Below, in pieces: positions 57,901-58,951 of a stretch of 58,951 nt of DNA (within the stretch, counting starts at the first letter, position 1; each line of letters starts with the position of its first letter). This DNA comes from Hondaea fermentalgiana (Eukaryota > Sar > Bigyra > Thraustochytrida > Thraustochytriidae): the NCBI GenBank assembly GCA_014084085.1, contig NPFB01000095.1, positions 85,677 through 144,627 on the forward strand. The letters are read 5' to 3'. A program made the position numbers and the translations under genes. The notes beneath the pieces are model-generated. The model was not told the DNA's origin and made no database searches. It saw nothing but the letters and a program-made list of their open reading frames with translations.

Positions 57901-58951
57901 GTCGTGACGTGGCAGCGGTGATGGAGACTGGACCCTTTTTTGAAGCGCGTCATCGTCTTGCTTCCGATGAGTATGCTCGCGCCAACTTTGCGGCCGGCTG
58001 CACGATCAACTGGTGCCAGCTCGTTTCGCACTACCTGTCCTTCACAATTGCGGTCTTTTCCACTCTCATGCTTGTTGTGCTTCGGGACATTTTCGGCAAC
58101 GCAGATCTTTTGGCTCTCGTGATTGCTTATTGCGTCAACCTTCCCTACTTTGCGTCCACACTCACGCAAAACATTATTCGCGTCAACAGCTACTTTACCT
58201 CGTACGAGCGTCTCCTCGAGTACGAGACTCTTGACGAAGAGGACGCGGTTGATAAGCATGCGGCGGAGGCCTATCCGGGTCAGGATCCACAGCCTTTGGC
58301 ATCGGAGTGGCCCTCTAAGGGCGCCATCGAGTTCCGTGATGTCCAGCTGCGCTACCGCCCAAACGCGCCGCTCGTGCTCAAGGGTGTCACCTTTACCGTC
58401 CAAGGCGGCGAATCCCTGGGTATCTGTGGCAAAACGGGCGCTGGCAAGAGTTCGACGATTTCATGCCTCTTCCGCCTCCGACCCATTTCTGGCGGCGCTG
58501 TTCTCCTCGATGGTCGTGACATCGGCACAGTTGATCTGACCGTTCTGCGGAGTCGCATCACCATCATTCCGCAAGACCCCGTCTTGATTTCGGGTACCCT
58601 CGCAACAAATCTCGATCCTTTTGGCGAGACCGACGACGAGGCCATGCGCGAGGCGTTGCGCATTGTCGGTCTCGGCGAGAGCATTTCCCTCGAAGATCCG
58701 GTCGAGGCCTCGGGTCGCAACTGGTCGGCTGGCGAGCGTCAGCTGATTTGCTTTGCGCGTGCACTTTTGCGTCCGAACAAGGTGCTCGTTCTTGACGAAC
58801 CAAGCTCGGCCATCGACTTGAACACCGACGACGCCATTCATGAGATGGTCCGCGAGCAGTTTTACCGGCGTCGGCGTTGCTCTGTGTTGTGCATTGCACA
58901 TCGCTTGCAGACGATCGCGACGTACGACAAGATTGCTGTCATGCAAGATGG
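54936..58951 (+). CDS. ABCC (MRP)-type ABC transporter, copy 3 of 3, 3' partial
   Basis: Open from the ATG at 54936 (MAGAASAAGAG) to the right edge: 1338 codons visible, cut within the NBD2 segment IATYDKIAVMQDG. By comparison with copy 2 only about 50 residues are missing. Domain order and motifs match its neighbours: AADEAMLGNSVDVGEWADAR, KDDLPGLNPDY, NBD1 GGVGEGKST, LSGGQQAR, LLCFDDILAAVD and Asn at the NBD1 switch (AMNQLALLPRV); NBD2 GKTGAGKSS, SAGERQ, VLVLDEPSSAID and CIAHRLQTIA. TMD1 and the NBD1-TMD2 linker (ESSKLYDG) are closer to copy 1, while the last ~640 bp are closest to copy 2. Same strand and class as the other two, so tandem duplication is the likely origin. Confidence 0.92.
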   Translation, partial: MAGAASAAGAGAASESVEIEVRGAAAVAPEMTMMGTDRESAGDLAAADEAMLGNSVDVGEWADARASRAKGAEKTPKNTSIVGRAFLTWMYGLIFKGFRKPLQKDDLPGLNPDYLSSTLYLQFQEHFNTDPTAKHAFQRALLSIPKVRLTLAIGTLLAITQGILATVGRPLILKAIVDAVDSDVSTVDAIILVVYFAIVVGSEGWAGVMGRQLLAEEFGTQFQICASSAVYSKMLRVDTQRQHDDQASESSLIGNDIVRAYENLRLAAQFPMAIAGVSGGICVLVVLLGESALVGIGIMLGIMLLNVLLGKLIHAIEQKSLNFADERLSMLTAVVEGIRAVKLFGWEEKYREKINKIRDEECNHIRNYRLAHVTSIASGRASPVLSAMATLVFYALSRGSVDIADAYAAVSVFQALRLGLIYVPLGFTSLMAFDVTLTRLNIYFRRPDKAPRVFLPDPEPGSLAPLAVVEPCSLGWVADDAADTAVLRNVSFTVQPGEIIAIVGGVGEGKSTLLASVAQAIAPLSWTGSRAPIRTAKSVGFAPQKPFVVCGTLKQNVLLGRPFDQTRFDQALFASGLHADVPNLADGIYTEVGERGTTLSGGQQARMAVARSLYAEPKLLCFDDILAAVDAKMCAHMFEHAILRQVADCDRACVVAMNQLALLPRVSRIVYISEGTVAAVGTYDELLESCATFADFVECTKLLQEETEEDAAIVQGGASTPPEESMHCTLDPADQVEEVVRESSKLYDGCDARLDSSPEDFDPSFQKKGGEKGTLLGTEKLTRGKVNASVYVSYIKSFGVLFMLLSMTMCLCGYVLMAVNDYWLIRWAEGMQDPNDTHGNTFYAGVYAALSLGFGTFIMVTSWMMSFGGVRASRSLHHSMLGRLLRAPLEWFEGTSSGRILSRFSGDLSKVDLILSLMMDNTIQQGSAVLVQLGVICYAVPIAAALVVVVGVVFSCAIVAADRTSRETRRISNSNMSPLLSNASEATRGRDVAAVMETGPFFEARHRLASDEYARANFAAGCTINWCQLVSHYLSFTIAVFSTLMLVVLRDIFGNADLLALVIAYCVNLPYFASTLTQNIIRVNSYFTSYERLLEYETLDEEDAVDKHAAEAYPGQDPQPLASEWPSKGAIEFRDVQLRYRPNAPLVLKGVTFTVQGGESLGICGKTGAGKSSTISCLFRLRPISGGAVLLDGRDIGTVDLTVLRSRITIIPQDPVLISGTLATNLDPFGETDDEAMREALRIVGLGESISLEDPVEASGRNWSAGERQLICFARALLRPNKVLVLDEPSSAIDLNTDDAIHEMVREQFYRRRRCSVLCIAHRLQTIATYDKIAVMQD

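Noticed and set aside
1..58951. tRNA or rRNA genes and transposons
   Set aside because: I scanned for T-loop GGTTCGA-type boxes, reverse transcriptase/transposase motifs and terminal repeats and found none convincing; reading by eye can miss diverged RNA genes.

Overview
The window is nuclear DNA of a eukaryotic protist. It is GC-rich and gene-dense: about 20 protein genes in 59 kb on both strands, separated by roughly 6 to 1,500 bp. Most genes are single-exon; four carry short GT-AG introns of about 70-120 bp. All frames close with standard stops (TAA, TAG and TGA are all used). Flagellar genes (PACRG, BBS9, a SPATA4-like CH protein), a kinesin-14, FIG4, SepSecS and glutamine/asparagine/aspartate repeats point to a flagellated, selenocysteine-using protist. 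A stramenopile such as a thraustochytrid would fit, but that is inference; no marker gene here proves it. I see no rRNA, tRNA, CRISPR array or transposon.

Layout. 1-3810: RRM protein, open at the left edge. 4059-8877: PACRG (-) and a SPATA4-like CH/helical-repeat protein (+) share one divergent promoter. 9261-15712: FIG4 phosphoinositide phosphatase (-) and a six-exon LRR gene (+). 16620-17630: small membrane-anchored protein of unknown function. 18449-22001: FYV7-like ribosome-biogenesis factor (-) and an IQ/coiled-coil protein (+). 22415-24887: DH-PH-C2 RhoGEF. 25535-28282: BBS9. 28563-30941: fused pyruvyltransferase/glycosyltransferase (-). 31843-34904: GNAT acetyltransferase (-), SFI1-like protein (+) and Blc-type lipocalin (-). 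36285-41328: myristoylation-motif CaMK-type kinase and kinesin-14. 41619-43079: SepSecS (-). 44386-58951: three tandem ABCC (MRP-type) transporters, the last cut by the right edge. A 100-N assembly gap lies at 35952-36051.

How the genes relate. Several products belong to the flagellum/centriole system: PACRG (inner junction of doublet microtubules), the SPATA4-like protein, BBS9 (BBSome cargo adaptor), possibly the SFI1-like centrin binder and the IQ protein; kinesin-14 is a minus-end microtubule motor. FIG4, the RhoGEF and the CaMK serve membrane and cytoskeletal signalling. The ABCC trio is a local expansion whose NBD2 sequences look homogenised between copies 2 and 3.

Items most worth a second look: the pyruvyltransferase-galactosyltransferase-like fusion with a degenerate DXD; the one-exon-per-repeat LRR gene; a degenerate ~190-bp tandem repeat between divergent genes; a decayed tandem duplication of the BBS9 3' end; and the mosaic ABCC array.
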